Assembly (NCBI RefSeq): GCF_012641265.1
Contig: NZ_JABAHZ010000001.1
Span: 496,001-560,000 of the forward strand
Direction: 5' to 3'
DNA from: Chitinophaga eiseniae
GTDB taxonomy: Bacteria > Bacteroidota > Bacteroidia > Chitinophagales > Chitinophagaceae
DNA length: 64,000 nt
The translations under genes and the position numbers were made by a program. The notes beneath the pieces are model-generated. The model was not told the DNA's origin, did not search any database, and worked only from the letters and a program-made list of their open reading frames with translations. Shown here in pieces: positions 1 to 8,072 of this stretch. Numbering within the stretch: position 1 is the first letter of the stretch; every line of letters starts with the position of its first letter.

Positions 1-797
1 GCGGCAACAATACCGATGTAAATGCTTCGGGCGGTTTCTTCGTAATGGAGAGATGGTGGTGTCCCAAACCCTGGGGATTGGTGGACCTCGATGGCAAACC
101 AAATTTCCTGCAGGACACTTTAATGGGAAGACCCAACGGCGCCCTCACTGCTACGAAATATGCCGACAGCCTGATCTGGCAGTATAAGGGAGATTGGAAT
201 AACGATATCCGGAACTCCAAATACAATATTATCCGTACCCATTACTGGACGAACCCGGCGAGTGCCTACTATGGTCAGCCCATTACCCGCGCGACTATGA
301 AGGATCCTTCCTTATTCAGGGCAGGATGTGCGCCTACTTTTGTGAAGGCGGTTTCCTGTGTGCATTATAAAAAATTCCAGGACCCCACAAGCAAACAATG
401 GCACGACAACGGAAGAACGTACAAGGATTGGTACATTATGCGTTTGCCGGAAACCTACCTTTTAAGAGCGGAAGCTAAAATGCGGCAGGGCGACCTGGGC
501 GGTGCTGCCAGTGATATTAATGTCATAAGAACAAGAGCCCATGCTACGCCGGTGACCGGTGCAGATATTACGATCGATTTAATCCTGGATGAACGTGCAA
601 GGGAACTATACATGGAAGAGTTCAGGTTAAATACCCTGATGCGCCTGGGAAAATTGACCGAATATTTAAGTAAATATAACGGGGATGTAAGGGAAACAGG
701 GTATACACCGGACCCTAAAGTCAACAAAATGCCTGTTCCTAACCCTGTTATCCAGGCCAATACCGGCGCTCCATTAGCGCAGAATCCGGGTTATTGA
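1..797 (+). CDS. SusD/RagB family outer-membrane lipoprotein, C-terminal part (5' end outside window)
   Basis: The reading frame is already open at base 3, so the ATG at 45 is internal and the gene begins before the window. The visible ~265 residues carry the SusD C-terminal signature: an LPETYLLRAEA helix, then INVIRTRAHA, then a DERARELYMEEFR segment and a final PNP/NPGY ending. SusD proteins are surface lipoproteins that bind glycans and cap the SusC TonB-dependent channel. The GH97 gene directly downstream on the same strand suggests a polysaccharide utilisation locus for an alpha-linked glycan. The partner susC should lie just left of the window. The lipobox and glycan-binding half cannot be seen. 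Confidence 0.93.
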   Translation, partial: GNNTDVNASGGFFVMERWWCPKPWGLVDLDGKPNFLQDTLMGRPNGALTATKYADSLIWQYKGDWNNDIRNSKYNIIRTHYWTNPASAYYGQPITRATMKDPSLFRAGCAPTFVKAVSCVHYKKFQDPTSKQWHDNGRTYKDWYIMRLPETYLLRAEAKMRQGDLGGAASDINVIRTRAHATPVTGADITIDLILDERARELYMEEFRLNTLMRLGKLTEYLSKYNGDVRETGYTPDPKVNKMPVPNPVIQANTGAPLAQNPGY

Positions 798-814
798 GAA
801 TAATATTAGTTTTA

Positions 815-839
815 AGGAGGATGGGAAAGCCATCCTCCT
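815..839 (+). terminator. Perfect 10-bp hairpin between susD-like and GH97 genes
   Basis: AGGAGGATGG (815-824) and CCATCCTCCT (830-839) pair perfectly around a GAAAG loop. Only a weak T-rich stretch follows (ACGATATTTTATT), so this may be a leaky terminator or an RNA-processing/stability element that lowers GH97 expression relative to susD. Confidence 0.5.
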
Positions 840-867
840 ACGATATTTTATTAAAAACAAAAGTCTG

Positions 868-2760
868 ATGATGTTTTCCAGGTGCAAGAAACGCTTGCTT
901 TTATTGAGTTGTTGTTTTTCCTTATCTATCTTTTGTGCAACAGCACAAAAGACTGTGCAGTTAGAAGCCCCCGATGGGAAAACCCGGTTCCGGCTGTTTG
1001 TAGACGAGGGAGGTAAAATCGGGTATGATATTTTTTACCAGCAGCAGGAAGTGATTGAACGCTCCCCTCTGGGACTGGAGGGCTGGAGTGATCATTTGCA
1101 TTTGATGACCGTTCGGCAGAGCGAAAAAGACGCTTCCTGGAAGCCGGTGTATGGAGAGAGAAGCGTAGTGCTTGACCAGTACCATGCCGGCATGTTTACA
1201 TTCGAAGGAAATGAAAAACAACAGCTGCAAATAGAGGTCCGGGTCTATAACGAAGGCGTAGCTTTTCGTTATTGTTTTCCGGGAGGGGCTGGCAATAAAG
1301 TACGTATTCAAAAAGACCTGTCTGCATTCACGCTACCGGCGGGCACAATGGCCTGGTTTACCAATCATGCCCAGGGAAGTTACCGCTTGTTGCCATTGGA
1401 GAAATGGCCATCAGGCGCCGAAAGACCATTGACCTTACAGCTAAAGAACGGGCTATACGCTGCCCTGGCCGAAGCAGAAGTAGTAGACTACTGCCGTACC
1501 TATTTTGCATTAGACTCCACCAAAGCCAATACCATAGCTTGTGCTATGTATGAACCGGTGGAGTTGTCAAAACCATTTTCCACGCCGTGGCGGGTAATCA
1601 TGATAGCAGAAAAACCTACGCAGTTATTACAACATAATGACCTGTTACTGAACCTGAATTTACCTTGCGCCATTAAAAATACCGCCTGGATAAAGCCTGG
1701 TAAAGTAATGCGTGAAATGACCTTATCTACCGATGGGGCAATGAAGCAGGTAGACTTTGCCGTGAAGCGACATTTGCAATACATCCACTTTGATGCAGGC
1801 TGGTATGGTTATGAATACGATACTGCTTCAGATGCATCGCATGTACAGGTGGATCCCCGCCGTAATCCGAAGAATGACTTGAGTTTGCCAGCAGTGATCA
1901 GCTACGCCAAACAACATGGCATCGGCGTTTTCTTATACGTAAATCAAATTGCGTTGGCAAAGCAGCTGGATAGCTTGTTGCCGTTGTATGAAAAATGGGG
2001 AGTGGCAGGAATAAAGTTTGGATTTGTAAATGTAGGTTCCTACAAATGGACCGTGTGGCTGCATGAGGCGGTAAAGAAATGCGCCCGTTATCACTTAATG
2101 GTGGATATCCATGATGAGTATCGCCCTACGGGCTTTAGCCGGACTTACCCCAACTTACTTACACAGGAGGGGATAAAGGGAAATGAAGAAATGCCCGATG
2201 CTACCCATAACACCGTGTTGCCATTTACCCGGTTCCTATGTGGGGCCGCTGATTATACGATCTGCTACTATCACCGGCCGGAGCTGAAACGCCGCCTTGC
2301 GGAAACGCAAAATGCACGTGTACTGAAAACCACCTCCATGCATCAAATGGCGTTGTCGGTCGTGTATTATAGTCCACTGCAATTTCTGTATTGGTACGAT
2401 AAACCGGAAGACTCGCAGGACGAGCCTGAGCTGAAATTTTTTGATGCCGTTCCTACGGTCTGGGATGATACCAGGGTAGTAGATGGAGTCATCGGGGAGT
2501 ACATTACCGTTGCCAGGAGAAGCGGAACGGATTGGTATGTGGGGGCCATCACTAATAACGACGCCCGGGATATTAAAATCAATTGCTCTTTTCTGACCCG
2601 TGGGAAGCGGTATAAGGCAGAGATTTACTACGATGACCCGGCGTCTCCGGTGCGCACTAAAGTATCCATAAAACAAGTGGAGGTAGACGCTTCCAGTATA
2701 CTTGATGCGCATCTATTAGCGTCAGGAGGGGAAGCGATCCGGTTTACCCCATTGAAATAA
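868..2760 (+). CDS. Glycoside hydrolase family 97 alpha-glycosidase, secreted
   Basis: This is a 630-residue protein with an N-terminal signal peptide (basic start, LLLLSCCFSLSIFC core, cleavage near ATA-Q). A GH97 N-terminal beta-sandwich domain follows (about 30-280), then a TIM barrel (about 285-540) starting near YIHFDAGWYGYEYD, and a small C-terminal beta domain. Barrel motifs include DIHDEYRPTG (from about 413) and TQEGIKGNEE (from about 432), which hold the conserved acidic residues. At about 381-388 the segment reads GIKFGFVN: the Asp that acts as nucleophile in retaining GH97 members is a Gly here, as in inverting SusB-type alpha-glucoside hydrolases. It is therefore probably an inverting alpha-glucosidase acting in the periplasm on products imported by the adjacent Sus system. 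Substrate specificity is inferred. Confidence 0.93.
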   Translation: MMFSRCKKRLLLLSCCFSLSIFCATAQKTVQLEAPDGKTRFRLFVDEGGKIGYDIFYQQQEVIERSPLGLEGWSDHLHLMTVRQSEKDASWKPVYGERSVVLDQYHAGMFTFEGNEKQQLQIEVRVYNEGVAFRYCFPGGAGNKVRIQKDLSAFTLPAGTMAWFTNHAQGSYRLLPLEKWPSGAERPLTLQLKNGLYAALAEAEVVDYCRTYFALDSTKANTIACAMYEPVELSKPFSTPWRVIMIAEKPTQLLQHNDLLLNLNLPCAIKNTAWIKPGKVMREMTLSTDGAMKQVDFAVKRHLQYIHFDAGWYGYEYDTASDASHVQVDPRRNPKNDLSLPAVISYAKQHGIGVFLYVNQIALAKQLDSLLPLYEKWGVAGIKFGFVNVGSYKWTVWLHEAVKKCARYHLMVDIHDEYRPTGFSRTYPNLLTQEGIKGNEEMPDATHNTVLPFTRFLCGAADYTICYYHRPELKRRLAETQNARVLKTTSMHQMALSVVYYSPLQFLYWYDKPEDSQDEPELKFFDAVPTVWDDTRVVDGVIGEYITVARRSGTDWYVGAITNNDARDIKINCSFLTRGKRYKAEIYYDDPASPVRTKVSIKQVEVDASSILDAHLLASGGEAIRFTPLK

Positions 2761-2793
2761 TAAACTGAAATTCCACGGGTACCAATGGCCTTT

Positions 2794-2820
2794 AAACCTA
2801 CGCATTGCGTAGGTTTTTTT
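2794..2820 (+). terminator. Intrinsic terminator after GH97, probably bidirectional
   Basis: AAACCTACGC (2794-2803) and GCGTAGGTTT (2807-2816) form a perfect stem with an ATT loop, followed by a T run to 2820. The A-rich left flank means it can also terminate the convergent MarR gene. Confidence 0.85.
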
Positions 2821-2823
2821 GTG

Positions 2824-3525
2824 TTAAGCGTGCTTGTCATGACGTTTCGATCCTGAAAACGCTGCAATTTTCTTTTGCTGTTCCAGTGTTATCTGCGCCA
2901 TCTTTTCTGTTCCTAATGCTGCTGTCAGCAGCTCATCTATTGTTTTGTTTTTAGCATTAGACAATACTTCCTGGTGTTTTTGTTCCGTGTCTTTCAGGAG
3001 GTTAATCACCACTTGTTTGTCTTTATCATCCAGGTCGCTATACATGAGCAGCGTGGGTTTGTGGAGCAGCTGGTATAATTTAAACAGGATTTTTTCACCG
3101 GCTTTTGTCAGGCTCACCAGCTTTGCCCGTTTATCTTCCGGGTCCGTTCTTTCCGTTATATACCCCTGTTTTTTCAACCGGTTAAGGATATCTATACCAG
3201 TCGTTTGTTCGGTGAAGTTGTATTGAATGATCTGTGTTTTCTTTACTTCTTTCAGGTGGTAGATGGAGTTGAGAAAATAGAACCAATCCAGTTCAAACTC
3301 CGGTATCTCCTGCAGGGCCATTTTTGAATAGGCAGTTTGCATACCTGCGAGTCGCCCTATCAGCTTGGCAAATACGGTATCCAGGTCAGGAGGAGTAAGG
3401 CCGCTGAATAGCTGGCTGTTGCTTTCTTTAGCCAGGAAATACATGCAGAATTCCGTGGCGGAAGTGCCCGGATGCTGCTTTGTATAGGTCTCCCAGGCGC
3501 TAATTAGTTTCACAAGTTCACTCAT
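2824..3525 (-). CDS. MarR family winged-helix transcriptional regulator
   Basis: The 233-residue product is longer than a typical MarR protein (about 150). It has a central winged-helix region: LNRLKKQGYITERTD followed by the wing motif PEDKRAKLVSLTKAGE. An N-terminal dimerisation segment precedes it, and a C-terminal tail of about 60 residues rich in Lys/Gln follows. MarR proteins bind palindromic operators near their own gene as dimers and usually release DNA on binding small aromatic ligands. The divergent neighbour is a small membrane protein, and the intergenic region holds two matching 16-bp near-palindromes, which argues for joint autoregulation of both genes. Confidence 0.9.
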   Translation of the reverse strand: MSELVKLISAWETYTKQHPGTSATEFCMYFLAKESNSQLFSGLTPPDLDTVFAKLIGRLAGMQTAYSKMALQEIPEFELDWFYFLNSIYHLKEVKKTQIIQYNFTEQTTGIDILNRLKKQGYITERTDPEDKRAKLVSLTKAGEKILFKLYQLLHKPTLLMYSDLDDKDKQVVINLLKDTEQKHQEVLSNAKNKTIDELLTAALGTEKMAQITLEQQKKIAAFSGSKRHDKHA

Positions 3526-3530
3526 GATTT

Positions 3531-3546
3531 ATATCGAATTCGATGT
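3531..3546. promoter_or_regulatory. Candidate MarR operator, copy 1
   Basis: ATATCGAATTCGATGT has a perfect 12-bp palindromic core (ATCGAATTCGAT, 3533-3544) and flanks that extend the symmetry to TTTA/TAAA with one mismatch. It lies 6 bp upstream of the MarR start codon. It matches copy 2 at 12 of 16 positions. Confidence 0.6.
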
Positions 3547-3602
3547 AAATATAGTAAAAAACAGGCGGATATATTGGTTGGATCGTTTTTATAGCTATTT
3601 TT

Positions 3603-3618
3603 ACATCGAAACAGATGT
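3603..3618. promoter_or_regulatory. Candidate MarR operator, copy 2
   Basis: ACATCGAAACAGATGT has ACATC/GATGT arms and shares the TTTACATCGAA half-site with copy 1 (there on the opposite strand). Start-to-start distance to copy 1 is 72 bp. It lies 44 bp upstream of the divergent membrane-protein gene at 3662. Confidence 0.55.
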
Positions 3619-3661
3619 TTTTAAATATAAAGTAAAACGAAAACGATTAAATATTTTTAAG

Positions 3662-4165
3662 ATGGATAATTTAACAACAGGCTACCTGACCAGGGCCGAG
3701 ATATGGTTATACATTACAACGCTTATTTATTTCCTGATGAACGGGGCGCAGGTATTTGAGACCCTGGTATTTGTGCCTAAGTGGACCGATACGCCACCGG
3801 CCAACTTCAAATTGTTATTGGACGGACATGGCGCAAGCCTGAAAAATTTCTGGATCGTTTTTCATTCCCTGCATGAGGTGACGTTCCTGCTAGCTATCGT
3901 ATTTTGCTGGAAAATTGATTTTGCCAGGAACTGGTTATTGATTTTATTTGCCATTCATTTTGCTGTGAGAGTATGGACCCTGGCCTTTTTTGCGCCTAAC
4001 ATCATCAACTTTCAGAAGATAGCCGAAACCAATGCTTTGGTAAACGACCTGGTAAATAAGACTATGCTTTGGAAAACACTCAACTACCTGCGGGTCGCTA
4101 TTTTTATCGGGGTGTCGATTGGGTTGGCTCCTTTGTGTATCAGGCTATTTCATTTGCGACATTAA
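3662..4165 (+). CDS. Small integral membrane protein, unknown function (MarR-linked)
   Basis: The 167-residue product begins MDNLTTGYLTRAE and has about four predicted membrane spans. The frame stays open upstream to 3524, but that stretch runs through the candidate operators and reads like non-coding AT-rich DNA, so ATG 3662 is preferred. There is no recognised catalytic motif; the length and span pattern resemble small four-helix membrane proteins of the DUF1772 type, but I cannot confirm this. Its position divergent from a MarR regulator suggests it is the main regulatory target, perhaps in a response to a hydrophobic compound. Confidence 0.75.
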   Translation: MDNLTTGYLTRAEIWLYITTLIYFLMNGAQVFETLVFVPKWTDTPPANFKLLLDGHGASLKNFWIVFHSLHEVTFLLAIVFCWKIDFARNWLLILFAIHFAVRVWTLAFFAPNIINFQKIAETNALVNDLVNKTMLWKTLNYLRVAIFIGVSIGLAPLCIRLFHLRH

Positions 4166-4185
4166 AAAACAACAACCCACGTAAT

Positions 4186-4731
4186 ATGATACTACCTAAG
4201 ATCCGTGACAAAAGATTGATCACCGTTCGCCGCGGCGGCACGCTATCAGATGAAGACCATCATCTACTGGCCATTTGGGCGGCAGAATGTGCGCAGCATG
4301 TGTTGCATTACTTTGAAGCAGCGCAGCCCAATGATGATCGTCCGCGGCGAGCCATTGTATTAACGGATGCGTGGGTAAAGGGAGAAATTACTATGAAACA
4401 GGCCCATATGACGGCATTTATAGCCAATGCCGCCGCAAGAGATGTAGCTGGTGCCGCGAGATTTGCGGCATTGTCGGCAGGGCAGGCAGTGGCAGTAGCA
4501 CATGTGGCTGCACATGAATTGGGCGCGGCGGCCTATGCCATCAGGGCCGCCATAGCTGCAGCGCCAGATGATAAAAAGGAACTGGCCCGGCAACAGGAAT
4601 GCCAGTGGCAACGGGACCAGCTCCCCGAAAAAATCAGGGAGCTGGTGCTCGATGATCAGCGGTTGCGGAATGATATCTGCTGGTCAGTGTTTAATGAGCT
4701 TTCTGCCAATCCACTTCAAATGAAAAAATGA
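4186..4731 (+). CDS. Putative immunity protein, Imm-5-like helical family
   Basis: The 181-residue product begins MILPKIRDKRLITVRRGG, then GTLSDEDHHLLAIWAAECAQ and an Ala-rich helical core with VAHVAAHELGAAAYAIRA. It ends in a QWQRDQLPEKIRELVLDD segment. This pattern (RRGGTL(S/T)DEDHxLLAxWAAxCAxHVL, then DDRPRRA) is what I recognise as the family annotated as putative immunity protein (Imm5-like). The frame is open further upstream (from 4069) but overlaps the preceding gene, so ATG 4186 is chosen. It lies 20 bp after the membrane-protein gene and is probably cotranscribed. No cognate toxin is visible nearby, so an immunity role is uncertain. Confidence 0.75.
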   Translation: MILPKIRDKRLITVRRGGTLSDEDHHLLAIWAAECAQHVLHYFEAAQPNDDRPRRAIVLTDAWVKGEITMKQAHMTAFIANAAARDVAGAARFAALSAGQAVAVAHVAAHELGAAAYAIRAAIAAAPDDKKELARQQECQWQRDQLPEKIRELVLDDQRLRNDICWSVFNELSANPLQMKK

Positions 4732-4845
4732 ACATGTTGGCGCTCCCTATGTTTTACATAAATTCTAAAGGGATATTCGCGATTTCAGAACCTCGTTAGA
4801 TGAATCTGTTTATGTAGATTTACAGAAAATAACCACTTCTCACAT

Positions 4846-5286
4846 ATGGAACGTATCACAGGAAAGGCATCCATCTTATTGTCAATTTTTAAGAGGAAAG
4901 GAGGAGAAGGGTTATTGACTAAGATCATTACGGATGAAAATAAAGCCGATTATCTCCAACAATTGACGTTATTGGAGATGAACGAAAAGCCTTTGTTGTG
5001 TTTTAAAGAGAATGAACTAAACTGGTTATTGTTGACCAACGAACGAGTATTAACAGCACAAGCCGGCGTAAAAATTATTATCCCTTTTTCAGAACTGATA
5101 AGAATAGATCTGGCATTGCATGAAGAGGCGAGGAACGGCGTCGCTAATTTGAAATACTTTACGCGATTGGCGTTGTTGGATCAAAATGGAAACCGGTATT
5201 TGGTAAGCGTAGAAAAAGGAGATCCTTACAAGGGCATTTATCAGATGCTACATTATGTTGCTTCTAACAACAGCGCCACTCATTGA
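4846..5286 (+). CDS. Hypothetical protein, possibly PH-like fold
   Basis: The 146-residue soluble protein has no signal peptide. The centre alternates short beta strands (LLCFKENELNWLLLTNERVLTAQAGVKI, then IPFSELIRIDLAL) and the C-terminal half reads LALLDQNGNRYLVSVEKGDPYKGIYQMLHYVA. That layout, with LLLTNERV followed by IPFSEL, resembles bacterial PH-like (YokE/bPH) domains, but this is inference. It has its own upstream region of about 110 bp with a TAGATTTA box near 4814. Its last codons lie inside a palindrome. Confidence 0.7.
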   Translation: MERITGKASILLSIFKRKGGEGLLTKIITDENKADYLQQLTLLEMNEKPLLCFKENELNWLLLTNERVLTAQAGVKIIIPFSELIRIDLALHEEARNGVANLKYFTRLALLDQNGNRYLVSVEKGDPYKGIYQMLHYVASNNSATH

Positions 5287-5294
5287 GTGGCGCT
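5272..5294. terminator. Perfect inverted repeat at convergent gene ends
   Basis: AGCGCCACTCA and TGAGTGGCGCT are perfect 11-bp arms around a single T. The repeat includes the stop codon of the upstream gene and lies just before the end of the convergent ABC permease. Neither side has a strong T run, so it is a weak or bidirectional terminator candidate. Confidence 0.5.
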
Positions 5295-5305
5295 CCCATT
5301 ACAAA

Positions 5306-6073
5306 TTATCCCCGCCTCTTATACACCCTCATCGCAAAAAAGTAAGCCAGCAATGTAATGCCCCCGCACCATCCCAATGCCACCCATATTCCATTGCCTA
5401 CGGGCTGATGATAGAGCAATGCACGGATCGCTTCTACAATCGATGTCACCGGCTGATGCTCCGCAAAAGCACGAACGCCTGATGGCATTGACTTCGTGGG
5501 CACAAACGCCGAGCTGATCAATGGTAGAAAGTGAATGGGATAGGCGATAGCGCTGGCACCATCGATCGTTTTGGCGGTGAGCCCGGGAATGACTGCGATC
5601 CAGGTCAGTGCCAGGGTAAACATAGCCAGGATGCCAGCTATAGCCAGCCAGGACATTAAGCCTGCGGGCGAGCGAAAGCCCATCAGGAGCGCCACAAGAA
5701 TTATGACGGTCAGCGAAATGACGTTGGATACCAACGAGGTGAGTACATGTCCCCATAATGCCGCGGAGCGTGCAATCGGCATAGAGTGGAAGCGCTCGAA
5801 AATACCCCGCTGTACATCGGTAAACAGGCGGAAGGAGGTGTAACCTACGCTGTTGGCGATGGCAATCAGCAGGATACCCGGCAATAGGTAATTTACATAG
5901 TTGTCGGTGCCGGTTTGGATGGCGCCACCTAACACATACACGAACAACAGCATCATGGCAATCGGCATGATGGTAACGGTGATGATGGTATCCATGCTGC
6001 GGGAAACATGACGCATAGAGCGTCCCAGCATCACGCCGAGGTCTATAAAGAAATAGTTTTTGATCGTTTCCAT
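5306..6073 (-). CDS. ABC-2 type transporter permease (DrrB-like)
   Basis: The 255-residue integral membrane protein has about six spans and an ABC-2 core. It begins with a cytoplasmic helix (LGRSMRHVSRSMDTIITVTIMPIAMMLLFVYV is the first span region), has the RGIFERFHSMPIARSA coupling segment in the middle, and FLPLISSAFVPTKSMP near the C-terminus as in DrrB-type drug exporters. Its start codon overlaps the stop of the ATPase gene by one base, indicating translational coupling. With its ATPase it forms an exporter for a hydrophobic compound; the substrate is unknown. Confidence 0.92.
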   Translation of the reverse strand: METIKNYFFIDLGVMLGRSMRHVSRSMDTIITVTIMPIAMMLLFVYVLGGAIQTGTDNYVNYLLPGILLIAIANSVGYTSFRLFTDVQRGIFERFHSMPIARSAALWGHVLTSLVSNVISLTVIILVALLMGFRSPAGLMSWLAIAGILAMFTLALTWIAVIPGLTAKTIDGASAIAYPIHFLPLISSAFVPTKSMPSGVRAFAEHQPVTSIVEAIRALLYHQPVGNGIWVALGWCGGITLLAYFFAMRVYKRRG

Positions 6074-6846
6074 TAGTAGATAGTTTTTTTACCGACAATG
6101 GCGAGAAATATCTCTTCCAGCGTTGGTTGTTTTTCAATGTATTCAACTTGTGCAGGCGGGAACAGCTGCTTCAGCGCTTCCAGGGTGCCACTGGCGATAA
6201 TTTTACCGTTATGCAAAATGGCGATGGTATCTGCGAGCTGCTCAGCTTCTTCCAGGTATTGAGTGGTCAGGAAGACCGTAGTACCGCTGCGGGCCAGTTC
6301 TTTGACGATCTCCCATACGACTATGCGCGCTTCCGGATCAAGCCCGGTGGAGGGCTCATCAAGGAAAATGAGGGACGGGTTTCCGACCAGGCTCATGGCG
6401 ATATCCAGCCGCCGGCGCATACCACCCGAATAAATAGCGGCCTTCCGGTGGGAGGCGTCGGTCAAACCGAAGCGCTCCAGTAAATCATCCGCCACCTGCC
6501 TGGCATGGGGAAGATGCCGCAACCTGGCCATCATGATAAGATTTTCCCGGCCGGTCAATACTTCATCCACCGCTGCAAATTGCCCGGTGAGACTGATCGA
6601 CTGCCGCACTTGTTCGGACTGCAACGATACATCGAATCCATTTACAATGGCTTGCCCGCCGTCTTGTTTCAACAGCGTGGCAAGGATTTTAACCATGGTA
6701 GTCTTGCCTGAGCCGTTGGGGCCAAGCAATGCGAAAATGCTCCCTTTTTTTACCTGGAAGTCCACGCCCTTCAACACCGGCATATTTTTATAGGATTTTT
6801 CCAGTCCTTTTACTGCGATAGCGATTTCATTTGATAACATATACAT
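6073..6846 (-). CDS. ABC transporter ATP-binding protein (DrrA-like)
   Basis: The 257-residue nucleotide-binding protein has Walker A GPNGSGKTT, signature YSGGMRRRLDIA, Walker B LIFLDEPSTGLD and a switch region beginning TVFLTTQYLEEAEQLADTIA. The C-terminal tail with EYIEKQPTLEEIFLAI is typical of drug-export (DrrA/daunorubicin) ATPases. Two near-identical start positions exist (MYM and MLSN, two codons apart). It is the middle gene of a three-gene operon: 6 bp behind the XRE/pentapeptide regulator and coupled to the permease. Confidence 0.95.
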   Translation of the reverse strand: MYMLSNEIAIAVKGLEKSYKNMPVLKGVDFQVKKGSIFALLGPNGSGKTTMVKILATLLKQDGGQAIVNGFDVSLQSEQVRQSISLTGQFAAVDEVLTGRENLIMMARLRHLPHARQVADDLLERFGLTDASHRKAAIYSGGMRRRLDIAMSLVGNPSLIFLDEPSTGLDPEARIVVWEIVKELARSGTTVFLTTQYLEEAEQLADTIAILHNGKIIASGTLEALKQLFPPAQVEYIEKQPTLEEIFLAIVGKKTIY

Positions 6847-6852
6847 ACGTAC

Positions 6853-7725
6853 TTATGCGGTTAACAATGTGATGCCACTCATATCTGCTTTCCCGTTTTT
6901 CAGGAATTCGAAGGTCATCCGGTCTGCCTGGCAGTCGGTAAACCGGATATGTTTCAGGCTCCTGCATTTGAAGAAAGTGTTGGTGAGCGTCGAATGCTGG
7001 AAAGTCACCCTGGAAAAGGATGCATTTTCAAAATAACAATCCTCCAGCGTACCTTCGAATACGAGGTTGGCTAAATGGGTAGCATTAAACACCGTGCGGT
7101 GCAGCCGCACATTTACCAGGGTATTTTTCTCCATGGCACAAGATGTAAAGGTAGCCCCGGTCAAATCGGCGCCGGAGAAGTCGCAGTTTTTAATGTGACT
7201 TCCTGAAAATTGAGCTGCTTTCAGGGTGCAATCATTAAAATGATTATCTACCAAATGGGAATTTCCTATGTGGCTGTTATCCAGGTTGGATCCGGAGAAA
7301 TCGCAGGCAGTAATCATATTGTTTTTCAGTAAAAGCCCCGACATTTCAGCCCCGATAAATTTGCAACGCTGCATGTTGGACGAGCTGAACTTCTCGTGCA
7401 GGTTTTTCAACCCGGAGAAGTCGGCATCTACCCAATTCCCGAGCGACATATCCCAGTTGAGCGGTTGCTTTACGGGCTGTTCATCCAAAACAACTATGGA
7501 TGCGCTTTCGGGGGAGGAAGTGAATTTTTCTGAGAAATAATTCAGGTCAACTCCCAGGATTTCCGCAAGTTGGTTAAGTGTAATGATATCCGGGATAGAT
7601 TCTCCCCGTTCCCATTTTCCTACCGCCTGCGGGCTGATAAATAGCTGTTGTGCCAGCTGTGCCTGTGAGATATTTATTTTTTTTCTAGCCTGGGCAATTT
7701 TATTACCGATCATTTTAGTTTCCAT
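6853..7725 (-). CDS. XRE-type HTH regulator with C-terminal pentapeptide-repeat domain
   Basis: The 290-residue product, read from ATG 7725 (METKMIGNKIAQARK), has an HTH_3/XRE domain in the first ~60 residues (ISQAQLAQQLFISPQAVGKWERG). A short linker follows, and from about residue 105 the protein has degenerate A(D/N)(L/F)xx repeats such as CDFSGSNLDNSHIG and CDFSGADLTGATFTS. Pentapeptide repeats form right-handed quadrilateral beta-helices. The combination suggests a DNA-binding sensor. It is the first gene of the operon with the DrrAB-like exporter, so it probably regulates export. The frame is open to 7797, but that extension (MFLGGPVYIEI) is not typical of XRE starts. Confidence 0.88.
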   Translation of the reverse strand: METKMIGNKIAQARKKINISQAQLAQQLFISPQAVGKWERGESIPDIITLNQLAEILGVDLNYFSEKFTSSPESASIVVLDEQPVKQPLNWDMSLGNWVDADFSGLKNLHEKFSSSNMQRCKFIGAEMSGLLLKNNMITACDFSGSNLDNSHIGNSHLVDNHFNDCTLKAAQFSGSHIKNCDFSGADLTGATFTSCAMEKNTLVNVRLHRTVFNATHLANLVFEGTLEDCYFENASFSRVTFQHSTLTNTFFKCRSLKHIRFTDCQADRMTFEFLKNGKADMSGITLLTA

Positions 7726-7821
7726 AAATGTGTTTTTTTGTTTTTTGTGTCGACTCCACAAAGGTATTTCGATGTATACCGGGCCACCTAAAAACAACCG
7801 CCACCCTTAGTTGTATGGACG

Positions 7822-7855
7822 CTACTTGTAGTTGTTATTTGACAACTGGAAGTAG
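7822..7855. promoter_or_regulatory. 34-bp interrupted dyad in divergent promoter region
   Basis: CTACT, 3 nt, AGTTGT, 6 nt (TATTTG), ACAACT, 3 nt, AGTAG gives two nested, perfectly matched arm pairs with symmetric spacing. Further AGTTG copies lie on both sides (near 7809 and 7862). It lies about 100 bp upstream of the XRE gene and about 220 bp upstream of the second ABC operon. It is a candidate operator for the XRE regulator. Confidence 0.45.
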
Positions 7856-8072
7856 TATTTAGTTGAAATTCAATTTAATAGAAAAAAGTGGTATCGCGCG
7901 TTGAGGCTGTCAAAATGAAGCGTGTGACCTCCAACCCACCATTGGAAATATTAGAGAAGAATAAAATTTAATCCCAGGAATTACCTGTTTCATCCCAAAT
8001 TATTGAGTGCCTGCCACAAATACCCTCCGGATCTCTGCCATTCGTATTTCTTTGAGCTAAACCAGGATTATT

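Noticed and set aside
5319..6146. Long minus-strand frame overlapping the ABC permease in another frame
   Set aside because: The composition (Cys/His/Arg-rich, YASCFPQHGYHHHRYHH) is typical of a shadow frame; the permease frame has hydrophobic spans and is coupled to the ATPase.
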